Under the pieces are notes generated by a model. That model was not told the origin of the DNA and did no database searches. It worked only from the letters and a program-made list of their open reading frames with translations. From Streptomyces sp. NRRL S-340 (GTDB taxonomy: Bacteria > Actinomycetota > Actinomycetes > Streptomycetales > Streptomycetaceae): a DNA stretch of 33,802 nt. The stretch covers positions 1 to 33,802 of the forward strand of contig NZ_JOIY01000064.1 in the NCBI RefSeq assembly GCF_000720185.1, written 5' to 3'. Within the stretch, counting starts at the first letter, position 1, and each line of letters opens with the position of its first letter. The position numbers and the translations under genes are program-made. Of the stretch, positions 20,987 through 29,088 are shown one piece after another.

Positions 20987-21826
20987 CTACTTGACCGATC
21001 CGGCCATCACGCCCTGCACGAAGTGCCGCTGGAAGGCGAAGAACACCACGAGCGGTACGACGAGCGACACGAAGGCGCCCGGCGCGAGGACGTCGATGTT
21101 GCTGCCGAACTGCCGCACCTGCGACTGGAGTTCCACCGTCAGCGGCTGGGAGGAGCTGTCGGCGAACAGCAGCGCCACCAGCAGGTCGTTCCACACCCAC
21201 AGGAACTGGAAGATGGCCAGGCTGGCGATGGCCGGGCGGCCGACCGGCAGGACGAGCTGGACGAAGATCCGCCACTCGCTGCCGCCGTCCATGCGGGCGG
21301 CCTCCAGCATCTCCTTGGGGATCTCGGCGAAGTAGTTGCGCAGCAGGAACACCGCGAACGGCAGACCGTAGGCCACGTGGAAGAGGACGACGCCGGGGAT
21401 CGTGCCGAACAGGCCGAGCTGTCCGAAGAGCTTGGCGACCGGCAGCAGACCGATCTGCACGGGCACCACCAGCAGGGCCACCACCAGCAGGAACAGCGGC
21501 TCGCGGCCGGGGAAGTCCAGCCAGGCGAAGGCGTACCCGGCGAGCGCGGCGAGGATGACGACGAGGGCGGTCGCCGGCACCGAGATCAGCACGGTGTTCC
21601 AGAAGGCGCGGGTGATCCCGGCGTTGCCCAGCAGGGACGAGTAGTTGTCGAAGGACAGCTGTCCCGGGCTGGTCAGGGCCGTCCACCAGCCGCCCTTGGC
21701 GGTGTCCTCGGAGGAGCGCATCGAGGAGACGAAGAGCCCCGCCAGCGGCGTCAGCCAGATCAGCCCGATCACCACGAGGAAGGCCTGCACCAGGCCGTTG
21801 CCCAGGCCCCTCCTGACCGCGTTCAT
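20987..21826 (-). CDS. Sugar ABC importer permease, MalG/AglG-like
   Basis: 279 residues, six predicted TM helices. The binding-protein-dependent permease signature (EAA loop) is IPKEMLEAARMDGGSEWRIFVQLVLPVGRP, contacting the ATPase. The C-terminus QRHFVQGVMAGSVKG-like is typical of MalG-family CUT1 permeases, which import di- and oligosaccharides. The ATG at 21826 overlaps the stop of the other permease (ATGA). No ATPase is encoded in the operon. In Streptomyces the shared ATPase MsiK, encoded elsewhere, serves several such importers, and that is the likely arrangement here. Confidence 0.93.
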   Translation of the reverse strand: MNAVRRGLGNGLVQAFLVVIGLIWLTPLAGLFVSSMRSSEDTAKGGWWTALTSPGQLSFDNYSSLLGNAGITRAFWNTVLISVPATALVVILAALAGYAFAWLDFPGREPLFLLVVALLVVPVQIGLLPVAKLFGQLGLFGTIPGVVLFHVAYGLPFAVFLLRNYFAEIPKEMLEAARMDGGSEWRIFVQLVLPVGRPAIASLAIFQFLWVWNDLLVALLFADSSSQPLTVELQSQVRQFGSNIDVLAPGAFVSLVVPLVVFFAFQRHFVQGVMAGSVK

Positions 21827-23143
21827 CGCTGACTCTCCTTGAAACGGCGGACGTTGAAGACCATCGCGGGGATGACGAGGACCAGCAGCAGCACCCCGAG
21901 CGCGCTGCCCAGGCCCTGGTTGTTGCCTCCGCCGAAGGACACCAGCCACATCTGGGTGGCCAGTACGGTGGCGTCCTCCTGCACCGGGCCGGGCGCGATG
22001 ATGTAGACGAGGTCGAAGACCTTCAGGACGTTGATGACCAGCGTCACGAAGACCACGGTGAGGACGGGCGCGAGCAGCGGCACGGTGATGCGCCGGAAGA
22101 CCTGCCACTCGTTGGCCCCGTCCATGCGCGCCGCTTCCAGGGTGTCCCGGGGCAGTGTGGACAGGCCCGCGCCGATCAGGACCATCGCGAAGCCGGTCCA
22201 GATCCACAGGTAGGCGCCGATGATGGCGGGTGTCACGAGGGTCGGGCCGAGCCAGGAGATGCCCTGGTAGGGCGGCGCGAAGTTGGAGGCGGGCAGTCTG
22301 AGCACGAACGAGCCCGTGTGCAGACCGGAGAAGTGGAAGGAGCCGTCGGCCGCGGTCTTGGCGCTGGCCACCGTGGTTCCGCCGCTCACCGCCTCGACCT
22401 TCATCCCGGGCAGTCCGCTCTCCCGCCGGTCGACCTTGCCCGGGGTGCCCGCCCCGCCGGGCGTGAAGTCCAGGTAGACGACGCCGCTCACCTCCCCGGA
22501 GGCGGGTCCGCGTGTGCTCGCCGGGTAGGCCGGCGCGGCGTTCTTCGGCAGGTCCTTGGGCAGGACGCCGACCATCGGGATCGCGACCGCGGAGCCGGGC
22601 CGGACCGCCTCGGTGGTGTAGGAGCCGTCGCTGCCCCGGGTCAGTCCCCCCGGGCCGCCGGTGCGGGCCCGCGCCGTCGGGTAGGACGAGGTGCCGCTGA
22701 AGGCGTCGTGGACGGAGACGGCCGCCGCGTTGAGCACGCCCTTGCCGGGGTCCTGGTCGTAGGCGAGCCGGAAGATGATCCCGGCGGCGAGGAAGGACAC
22801 GGCCATGGGCATGAACAGCAGCAGCTTGAACGCGGTGGCCCAGCGGACCTTCTCCACCAGGACGGCGAGGATCAGGCCGAGTCCGGTCAGCAGCGCCGGG
22901 GCGACGACCACCCAGATGACGGTGTTCCGGATCGCCTTGAGGGTCGCCGGGTCGCGGAACATCTCGGTGTAGTTGTCCGCGCCGACGAAGCGGTCACCGG
23001 AGGCGTCGAAGAAGCTGCGTCCGATGGAGAACAGGACGGGGTAGACGACGAGCGCGCCGAGCAGGAGCAGCGCGGGGAAGGCGAACAGCAGGGCGATGAT
23101 CCGCCCCCGCCGCCGTCTCCTTGGTGAGTGTGGTGGCGGTCAT
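21823..23143 (-). CDS. Sugar ABC importer permease, MalF/AglF-like, frameshifted near the start
   Basis: The expected ATG at 23143 (6 bases after the binding-protein stop) reads MTATTLTKETAAG and then leaves frame. The following membrane segment RIIALLFAFPALLLLG is in the next frame, which has no start codon until the ATG at 22962. Removing one base from the C5/G5 run at 23104-23108 joins the two into a normal 439-residue permease. The corrected protein has TM1 at about 15-40, a GA...VSFLAAGIIFRL helix, and the EAA loop LPRDTLEAARMDGANEWQVFRRITVP. Between about residues 143 and 288 it carries a large extracytoplasmic insert with a beta-sandwich-like part (GEVSGVVYLDFTPGG to GSFHFSGLHTGSFVLRLP). 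Either this is a sequencing error, or permease F is inactive or made from an internal start lacking TM1. Confidence 0.85.
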
Positions 23144-23149
23144 GTCGGA

Positions 23150-24484
23150 TCAGCCCTGGCCCTTGTACGCCTTGGCCGCGGCGGCCTCCAGCTGGGCGGC
23201 GGTGCCCTTGGGGTCCGACGGGTCGCGCAGGAAGTCCTGGAGCAGCTTCCACTCGCCCACGCCCTTGGTGCCGCCGAACGAGGCGGGTGCCTGGTCCGAC
23301 ATGTCGAAGCGGACGGTGTCGCCGGCCTGGATGAGGGACTTGGCGGTGGCCCGGGTGACGTCGTCGCCGTAGGTGGCGAGGTCGAGCGCCTTGTTCGGGG
23401 AGAGGAAGCCGCCCGCCTTCGCCCACACGCCCGCGGCCTCCGGGGTGGCCAGGTACTCCACGAGCTGCATGCCCGCCTTGCTGTTCTTGCCGTCCTTGAG
23501 GACGACGGCGGCGTCACCGCCGCTGACCACCGGCGCCTTGCCGCCGTCGACCGGCGGGAACGGGAAGAAGTTCGCGTCCTTGCCCACGGTCCTGCCGAAC
23601 TGGTCGTGGGCGACACCGGCGACGAAGTCGCCCTCGTAGACCATGCCGGCCTCGGGCTTGGGGCCGAAGACCTTCTCCACCGAGCCGGGGAAGTCGGTGT
23701 TCAGGGCCTCCTTCTGGCCGCCCGCGATCAGTTGCTTGTCCTTGAAGAGCTTGCCGAGCGTGTCCAGTGCCTTGACCACACTGGCGTCGGTCCACTTCAG
23801 GTGGTGTGCGGCGAGCGCGTCGTACTTCTCGGGTCCGGCCTGGGAGAGGTAGATGTTCTCGAACCAGTCGGTGAGGGTCCAGCCGTCCTCCCCGGCGACC
23901 GCGAAGGCGGCGAGTCCGGAGTCGGAGACGGTGTGCCCGGCCTTGAGCATGTCCGCGTAGGTGGCCGGCGGCTGGACTCCGGCCTGGGTGAGCGCGTCGG
24001 GGCTGTACCAGACGGTCGACTTGTGGGCGGCCTTGAAGTACAGGCCGTAGAGGGTGTTGCCGACGCTGCCGTACTTCTTCCAGACGGGTGCGTAGTTCGC
24101 GCCGACGGACTGCTGGGCGGTGGCGGACAGCGGCTTGAGCCAGCCCTTCTGGGCGAACTGCTGGAGCACGCCGACCTGCGGGACCATCACGACGTCGGGG
24201 GCGTTGCCGCCCTCGATCTTGCTGCCGATCACGGTCGAGACGTTGTCGCCCGTGGAGACGAACTGGGTCTTCGCCCCGGTCTTCTCGGTGAAGGCGTCCA
24301 GCACCTTCTGGAAGTTCTTCTGCTCGCTGCCGGTCCAGACGCCGGCCACGGTGACCGTCTGGCCGCTCAGTGCCTTGCTGCCGCCGCCCGCCGAGACGGG
24401 GTCGTCGCTGCCGCAGGCGGTGGCGCCGAGGGCGAGGACGAGTGCGGTGCAGCCGGTGAGAAGTGCGGTGCGTCGTCGCATCAT
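23150..24484 (-). CDS. Sugar-binding lipoprotein of the ABC importer, AglE-like
   Basis: 444 residues. Signal peptide with lipobox-like LGATAC places the lipidated cysteine at about 24. The mature protein is a CUT1-type family 1 solute-binding protein: VAGVWTGSEQKNFQKVLDAF and FVSTGDNVSTVIGSKIEGGNAPDVVMVPQ are close in pattern to alpha-glucoside binding proteins (AglE type). It delivers substrate to the two permeases downstream. Two ATGs in tandem (24484, 24481) follow an AAGGGA ribosome binding site. With the GH13 enzyme upstream, uptake of an alpha-glucoside such as maltose, isomaltose or sucrose-like sugar is the best inference. Confidence 0.92.
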   Translation of the reverse strand: MMRRRTALLTGCTALVLALGATACGSDDPVSAGGGSKALSGQTVTVAGVWTGSEQKNFQKVLDAFTEKTGAKTQFVSTGDNVSTVIGSKIEGGNAPDVVMVPQVGVLQQFAQKGWLKPLSATAQQSVGANYAPVWKKYGSVGNTLYGLYFKAAHKSTVWYSPDALTQAGVQPPATYADMLKAGHTVSDSGLAAFAVAGEDGWTLTDWFENIYLSQAGPEKYDALAAHHLKWTDASVVKALDTLGKLFKDKQLIAGGQKEALNTDFPGSVEKVFGPKPEAGMVYEGDFVAGVAHDQFGRTVGKDANFFPFPPVDGGKAPVVSGGDAAVVLKDGKNSKAGMQLVEYLATPEAAGVWAKAGGFLSPNKALDLATYGDDVTRATAKSLIQAGDTVRFDMSDQAPASFGGTKGVGEWKLLQDFLRDPSDPKGTAAQLEAAAAKAYKGQG

Positions 24485-24527
24485 CGTTGATGTCCCTTCA
24501 GGGGTGGGGAACTGACTGACGGAGGAT

Positions 24528-26159
24528 TCAGAGGCCGGCGGGGTCGGTGATCCACCAGGCGGCGGTGGAGCCGGCGAGTACGCCGGGCGGGCACGGCCCG
24601 CTGGCCAGCAGGGGGGTGCCGGGCACCGGGGCGGGTGTGGGGGCCGTACCGAAGTTGACGGCGCAGACCAGGCCGTCGCCGCGGGTGAAGGCGAGGATCC
24701 CCGGCGGGGTGTCGAGCCAGCGCAGCGTTCCCTCGCCCAGTTGCGGCAGCGCGGAGCGCAGTTGCAGGCCCTCGCGGTAGAGGTGCCAGAAGGACCGGGT
24801 GTCGGCGAGTGCGCGGTCGGTGACGTACTCGGCGAAGTACTCGGGCTGCGGCAGCCACGGCTTGGCGTTCTCCGTGCCGGAGGTGAAGCCGAAGGGGGAC
24901 GCCTGACCGGACCAGGGCAGCGGGACCCGGCAGCCGTCGCGGATGCGGGCCCGGCTGCCGGTGCGGTGGAAGATCGGGTCGGTGAGCACGTCGTCGGGCA
25001 GGTCGACGACCTCGGGCAGACCCAGTTCCTCGCCCTGGTAGATGTACGCGGCCCCGGGCAGGGCGAGCATCAGCAGCGCGGCGGCGCGGGCGCGGGCGGC
25101 GCCCAGCCCGCTGCCCTCGGGGGTGGGCTCGCCGTAGCGGGTGACGGTGCGGACCTGGTCGTGGTTGTTGAGGACCCAGGTGACGGTGGAGCCGGTGCCG
25201 GCGATGTCCTGCATCGCCTCGGAGACGACCTTGCGGAAGGCGTCGGGGTCCCAGGGGGCGCTGAGCAGGTCGAAGAAGAACGCCTGGTGCAGTTCGTCGG
25301 GGCGGACGTACCGGGCGTGTTCGCGTGCGGTGGGGACGGACACCTCGCCGACGAGCAGCCGCTCCTGGCCGTCCCGGGCGGTGTACTCCTCGCACAGGGA
25401 GCGCCAGCGCCGCCACACGTCGTGGACCTCGGGCTGGTTCCAGGCGAGCGGGTTGACCGAGTCACGGGTGCGGGCGTCGGCCTCGGGGTCGGGTGAGTCG
25501 GGCAGGTCGGGGTGTTTGAACAGTCCGGCGGCGACGTCGATGCGGAAGCCGTCCACGCCCCGGTCCAGCCAGAACCGCAGGACGCGGTCGAACTCGGCGG
25601 CCACCTCGGGGGTGCGCCAGTTCCAGTCGGGCTGTTCGGGTGTGAACATGTGCAGGTACCACTGGCCGGGCCGGCCGTCGGCCTCGGTGACCCGGCTCCA
25701 GGCCGGGCCGCCGAACATCGCGTGCCAGTTGTTGGGCGGTTCGGCGCCGTCGGGCCCGCGGCCGTCGGCGAAGTGGAAGCGGGCGCGGGCCGCGCTGCCG
25801 GGCGGCGAGTCGAGCGCCTGCCGGAACCACGGGTGCTCGCTGGAGCAGTGGTTGGGGACGATGTCGAGGAGGACCTTGACGCCGAGCTGGCGGGCCGCGG
25901 TCATCAGCCGGTCGAACTCGGCGAGGTCGCCGAAGAGCGGGTCGACGTCGCAGTAGTCGGCGACGTCGTAGCCGTGGTCGTGCTGCGGGGAGCGGTAGAA
26001 GGGGCTCAGCCAGATGCCGTCGACCCCGAGTTTCTTCAGGTACGGCAGTCCCGCGCGGACCCCGGCCAGATCGCCGACGCCGTCACCGGTGCTGTCCAGA
26101 AAGCTGCGGACGTACACCTGGTAGATCACGGCGTCACGCCACCAACGATGCCTGTTCAC
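24528..26159 (-). CDS. GH13 alpha-glucosidase, first gene of the sugar operon
   Basis: 543 residues, cytoplasmic (no signal peptide). The (beta/alpha)8 barrel starts at WWRDAVIYQVYVRSF. Conserved GH13 regions are DIVPNH (99-104), GFRIDVA with nucleophile Asp208, LVGEVS with acid/base Glu272, and NNHDQVR with Asp334. The calcium-type loop DSTGDGVGDL is that of oligo-1,6-glucosidase/alpha-glucosidase subfamilies. The residue after the nucleophile is Val209; in well-studied members Val there favours alpha-1,6 and Thr favours alpha-1,4 bonds, so isomaltose-type substrates are possible. It should split the sugar brought in by the genes downstream. The start is GTG at 26159; the ATG at 26161 is out of frame. 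No strong ribosome binding site is present. Confidence 0.94.
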   Translation of the reverse strand: MNRHRWWRDAVIYQVYVRSFLDSTGDGVGDLAGVRAGLPYLKKLGVDGIWLSPFYRSPQHDHGYDVADYCDVDPLFGDLAEFDRLMTAARQLGVKVLLDIVPNHCSSEHPWFRQALDSPPGSAARARFHFADGRGPDGAEPPNNWHAMFGGPAWSRVTEADGRPGQWYLHMFTPEQPDWNWRTPEVAAEFDRVLRFWLDRGVDGFRIDVAAGLFKHPDLPDSPDPEADARTRDSVNPLAWNQPEVHDVWRRWRSLCEEYTARDGQERLLVGEVSVPTAREHARYVRPDELHQAFFFDLLSAPWDPDAFRKVVSEAMQDIAGTGSTVTWVLNNHDQVRTVTRYGEPTPEGSGLGAARARAAALLMLALPGAAYIYQGEELGLPEVVDLPDDVLTDPIFHRTGSRARIRDGCRVPLPWSGQASPFGFTSGTENAKPWLPQPEYFAEYVTDRALADTRSFWHLYREGLQLRSALPQLGEGTLRWLDTPPGILAFTRGDGLVCAVNFGTAPTPAPVPGTPLLASGPCPPGVLAGSTAAWWITDPAGL

Positions 26160-26200
26160 ATGATTGACCTGTCTCTGAAAGCCCGTCGTTGTGCATGCAT

Positions 26201-26229
26201 GTTATGTATGTGTTTCACGCAGCTGTCAA
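26201..26229 (-). promoter_or_regulatory. Sigma-70-type promoter of the sugar operon
   Basis: Read on the minus strand, TTGACA (26224-26229) and CATAAC (26201-26206) are separated by exactly 17 bp. Transcription would start near 26194, giving a leader of about 35 bases before the GTG at 26159. A self-complementary ATGCAT run overlaps the probable start point (about 26193-26200) and might be part of an operator. Confidence 0.7.
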
Positions 26230-26279
26230 CGAAGTGGCCGAGACTACTGGGGAGTTACCTCCGCGAAAACCACCCAAAA

Positions 26280-26311
26280 GCGGACATACGGCGGCAGGGT
26301 GTTATGTCCGC
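26280..26311. promoter_or_regulatory. Inverted repeat GCGGACATA / TATGTCCGC
   Basis: Perfect 9-bp arms at 26280-26288 and 26303-26311 with a 14-bp spacer. It lies between the stop of the orphan binding protein and the -35 of the sugar operon. It could terminate the former or bind a regulator of the latter. The AT-content of the arms is more like an operator than a Streptomyces terminator. Confidence 0.5.
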
Positions 26312-26328
26312 GTTACTTAACAAGTAAC
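26312..26328. promoter_or_regulatory. Palindrome GTTACTTAACAAGTAAC
   Basis: Perfect 7-bp arms around a 3-bp centre (17 bp in all), immediately next to the previous inverted repeat and 12 bp from the stop of the orphan binding protein. Strikingly AT-rich for this genome, which suggests a protein-binding site. No matching regulator gene is in the window except possibly PadR. Confidence 0.5.
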
Positions 26329-26340
26329 TAGGGGGGGTGG

Positions 26341-27612
26341 CTAGCGGTGGGTGATGTCGTCCAGTTCCCGCGCCAGCCGGCGCACGGCCTGCTCGGGCGT
26401 CTGCTGCCCGGTCAGCGCGTCATGGACGACCGCCTGCACCACCAGGCTGACCTGGTCGTAGCGCGGGCTCTTGGGGCGCGGCGCGGCGGCGAGCACGGCG
26501 GCGCGCAGGGTCGGCAGGTAGGGGAACCGCCGCACCAGCTCCGGGTCCTGGTACAGGTCCGCCCGGACCGGGGGCAGCGCTCCCCGGGTGAGCACCTGCC
26601 GCTGGACCTGTTCACCGGTGAGGTACTGGATCAGGCGCTCGGCGGACTCCGGGTGCCGGGCATGCGTGTTGACGGCGAGGTCGGATCCGCCCAGCACGCT
26701 CGTGCCGGGTCCGTGCGGGCCGGGCAGCGGCACCGCGCCGATCTTCCCGGCGACCGGGGAGCCCTCGGCGGAGGCGACGGCGTAGGCGTAGGGCCAGTTG
26801 CGCAGGAAGAGCAGGCGGCCGTCCTGGAAGGCCTGCTTGGACTCCTCCTCCTTGTACGACAGTGCCGCCCGGGGGATCCAGCCCTCGCGCAGCCCGCGCG
26901 CCAGGAAGCCGATGCCCTCGCGGGCCGCGGCCGAGTCGACGGTGACGCGCCGGCCCTCCTCGCCGAGGATCGTGCCGCCCGCGGAGTACACGGCCTCGGC
27001 CGCGTTGACGGTGAGCCCCTCGTAGGACAGGAACTGGCCCGCGTAGCCGTCGAGTCCGTACTTCGGCGCGATGGTCCTGGCGTCCCGTTCCAGCTCCGCC
27101 CAGGTGCGCGGCGGCGGCACGCCCTCCTTCGCGAGCACGTCCTTGCGGTACAGGAGCAGCCCGGCGTTGGTGACGTACGGGACGGCGTACAGGCGGCCGT
27201 CGTAGGTCGCCGTGTCGACGACCGGCGGCAGGAAGGACTTCAGCGGGAAGCGCCCGGCCGGCAGCGGGCGGATCCAGCCGGCCGCCGCGAACTCCGAGGT
27301 CCAGTTGACGTCGATGTTGAGGACGTCGAAGCGGCTGCGGTCGCCGCCGCGCAGGTCGGTGGCCATCTGCGCGTGCGTCTCGTCGGCGGAGTCGGGCAGC
27401 TCGACCAGCGTCACCCGCTCCGCGGGGTGGGTCCTGTTCCAGCCCTCCAGGAGAGGGCCGAGATAGCCGGTGAGGTCCCCCGCGGTGGCCAGGGTGAGCG
27501 GTCCGCGCGTGCTGCCGCCGCCCTCGTCGGCGCGGGCACCCGAGGCGAGGTAGCCGGTCATGACCACGACCAGTGCGAGAAGACCCCTACCGGTGGCCCG
27601 TATCCACCGCAT
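26341..27612 (-). CDS. Orphan sugar-type solute-binding protein without lipobox cysteine
   Basis: 423 residues. Family 1 extracellular solute-binding protein: LTLATAGDLTGYLGPLLEGWNR at the N-lobe, FDVLNIDVNWTSEFAAAGWIRPL, and YAVPYVTNAGLLLYRKDVL, the pattern of trehalose/maltose-type binding proteins. The signal sequence ends in LASGARADEGG, where a lipoprotein would have LASGC. The anchoring cysteine has therefore apparently been replaced, and the protein is either secreted freely or held by an uncleaved helix. The ATG at 27612 follows a strong AAGGAGG. It has no permeases of its own and is 181 bp upstream of the GH13 operon in the same direction, so it might feed that importer. It is divergent from the PadR gene. 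Confidence 0.88.
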   Translation of the reverse strand: MRWIRATGRGLLALVVVMTGYLASGARADEGGGSTRGPLTLATAGDLTGYLGPLLEGWNRTHPAERVTLVELPDSADETHAQMATDLRGGDRSRFDVLNIDVNWTSEFAAAGWIRPLPAGRFPLKSFLPPVVDTATYDGRLYAVPYVTNAGLLLYRKDVLAKEGVPPPRTWAELERDARTIAPKYGLDGYAGQFLSYEGLTVNAAEAVYSAGGTILGEEGRRVTVDSAAAREGIGFLARGLREGWIPRAALSYKEEESKQAFQDGRLLFLRNWPYAYAVASAEGSPVAGKIGAVPLPGPHGPGTSVLGGSDLAVNTHARHPESAERLIQYLTGEQVQRQVLTRGALPPVRADLYQDPELVRRFPYLPTLRAAVLAAAPRPKSPRYDQVSLVVQAVVHDALTGQQTPEQAVRRLARELDDITHR

Positions 27613-27657
27613 AGGTTCCTCCTTGCACACCGGCGCCGGCACCTTCGCCGAGCGTCA

Positions 27658-27684
27658 GCCCATGTATACCCGTTAGGTATGGGC
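27658..27684. promoter_or_regulatory. Palindromic operator candidate between PadR and the orphan binding protein
   Basis: GCCCAT (27658-27663) faces ATGGGC (27679-27684), and inside it ATACC faces GGTAT around CGTTA. PadR proteins commonly bind such ATAC...GTAT palindromes in their own promoters. GATACT just to the right could be the -10 of padR and TATACA inside the palindrome (minus strand) the -10 of the binding-protein gene, so a bound repressor would cover both promoters. Confidence 0.55.
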
Positions 27685-27739
27685 GATACTAGAGTCTGGA
27701 GCACAACAGGCAGATGACAAGGCTAGGAGGACTGCACGA

Positions 27740-28255
27740 GTGCGCCTGCCCCTCCTGGCCCTTCTCGCCCGCGGCCCGGCACACGGCTACGAGCTGAAGC
27801 AGGACCTTGAGCAACTGCTCGGCTCAGCGTACCCTCAGCCGAACGTCGGCCAGATCTACGTGACCCTGGGCCGCCTGGAGAAGACCGGCCTGATCCAGGG
27901 GGAGCAGGTCGAGCAGTCCAGCCGGCCCAACAAGAAGATCTACCACCTCACCGACGCCGGACGGGACGAACTGCGCACCTGGTTCGCGGAGCCCGAGGAC
28001 GAACCGCGGGTGCGGGACGAGTTCTTCATGAAGCTCGCCCTCGCCCCGCAGACCGGCCTCGCCGACCAGATCGCCCTCATCAACCAGCAGCGGCGGCAGT
28101 ACCTCAACACCATGCGCCAGCTGTCCAGGCTGGCCGCGGCCGAGGACCGGGAGAACCGGATCGCCCAGCTGCTCATCGAGGGCGCCATGCTGCACCTCCA
28201 GGCCGATCTGGACTGGCTGGAGCGGTGTCAGGAGGAACTGGAGGACCAGGAGTGA
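27740..28255 (+). CDS. PadR-family transcriptional regulator
   Basis: 171 residues. The N-terminal winged helix (residues 1-80) has LLALLARGPAHGYELKQDLEQ, the recognition region VGQIYVTLGRLEKTGLI and the wing RPNKKIYHLTDAGRDEL, all classic PadR. The C-terminal coiled-coil dimerisation part (about 95-170) is present, so this is a PadR-s1/Vir-type protein. GTG at 27740 follows AGGAGG. It lies 9 bp before the ABC ATPase gene in the same direction, the usual layout in which PadR represses an exporter operon until a toxic ligand binds. Confidence 0.95.
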   Translation: MRLPLLALLARGPAHGYELKQDLEQLLGSAYPQPNVGQIYVTLGRLEKTGLIQGEQVEQSSRPNKKIYHLTDAGRDELRTWFAEPEDEPRVRDEFFMKLALAPQTGLADQIALINQQRRQYLNTMRQLSRLAAAEDRENRIAQLLIEGAMLHLQADLDWLERCQEELEDQE

Positions 28256-28264
28256 ACGACCGCC

Positions 28265-29050
28265 ATGAGTGACGGGCGCTCTCGCGGGGAACAGACCGCC
28301 GAACCCCCCGTGCTGCGGGCCGAGCAGCTGGTGAAGACCCACTACGGCGAGGGGGCGCCCGCGCACGCCGTGCGCGGGGTCGACCTGTCGGTGGGGCGGG
28401 GCGAGTTCGTGGCGGTCACCGGGCCCTCCGGGGCCGGCAAGTCGACCCTGCTCCACCTGCTCGGCGGGCTGCAACGGCCGGACCGGGGAAGCATCTGGCT
28501 GGACGGCCGGTGCACCGACTCCTACAGCGAGGCCCGCTGGGCCCAGGAGCGCAGGCGGACCGTGGGGATCGTCTTCCAGTTCTTCAACCTGGTCTCCAAC
28601 CTGTCCGTCGCCGACAACGTCGAGCTGCCCGCCCTGCTCGCCGGCCGCACCCCCCGGCAGGCCCGCGCCGAGCGCGAGGAACTCCTCGGCGAACTGGGGC
28701 TCGACGGCAAGGAACGCAGCATGCCGGGCGAGCTGTCCGGCGGCGAACAGCAGCGGGTGGCGCTCGCCCGCGCCCTGGTCAACCACCCCCCGCTGCTCCT
28801 GGCCGACGAGCCGGCCGGCAGCCTCGACAGCAAGGGGACCCGCGAGGTGATGCGGCTGCTGTCCCGCTTCCACCGGCGCGGCCAGGCGATCGTGCTCGTC
28901 ACCCATGACGCCCGGCTGGCCAGCGCCGCCGACCGGGTGATCAGCTTCTTCGACGGCCGGATAGCCGACGACGCGGAGCTGGACGGGACGCCCGCCCCGG
29001 GCACCGGCGGTATCACACGTGTGCTGGAGCTGAAGGAGCGGACGCGATGA
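28265..29050 (+). CDS. ABC transporter ATPase (LolD/MacB group), PadR operon
   Basis: 261 residues. Walker A GPSGAGKST (53-61), Q-loop Gln105 in VFQFFNLV, signature LSGGE (157-161), Walker B LLLADE and H-loop His214. It pairs with the FtsX-type permease that follows. Its stop overlaps an ATG that opens a 13-codon frame leading to the permease start. Expected role: energising export of, or protection from, a peptide or lipid-active compound under PadR control. Confidence 0.94.
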   Translation: MSDGRSRGEQTAEPPVLRAEQLVKTHYGEGAPAHAVRGVDLSVGRGEFVAVTGPSGAGKSTLLHLLGGLQRPDRGSIWLDGRCTDSYSEARWAQERRRTVGIVFQFFNLVSNLSVADNVELPALLAGRTPRQARAEREELLGELGLDGKERSMPGELSGGEQQRVALARALVNHPPLLLADEPAGSLDSKGTREVMRLLSRFHRRGQAIVLVTHDARLASAADRVISFFDGRIADDAELDGTPAPGTGGITRVLELKERTR

Positions 29051-29088
29051 GCGGCGCCCTCCGGCACCCGGCCCGTCCGAAGGACTGA
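29047..29088 (+). CDS. Possible 13-codon coupling ORF
   Basis: ATG at 29047 overlaps the ATPase stop as ATGA and is followed by 13 codons (MSGALRHPARPKD) and a TGA ending 4 bases before the GTG of the permease. It might carry ribosomes from the ATPase gene to the permease gene. The peptide itself shows no feature, and the arrangement could be chance. Confidence 0.25.
   Translation: MSGALRHPARPKD

Noticed and set aside
20987..26159. A missing ATPase as a sign of a broken sugar operon
   Set aside because: CUT1 importers in Streptomyces normally lack their own ATPase and share MsiK; absence here is ordinary.
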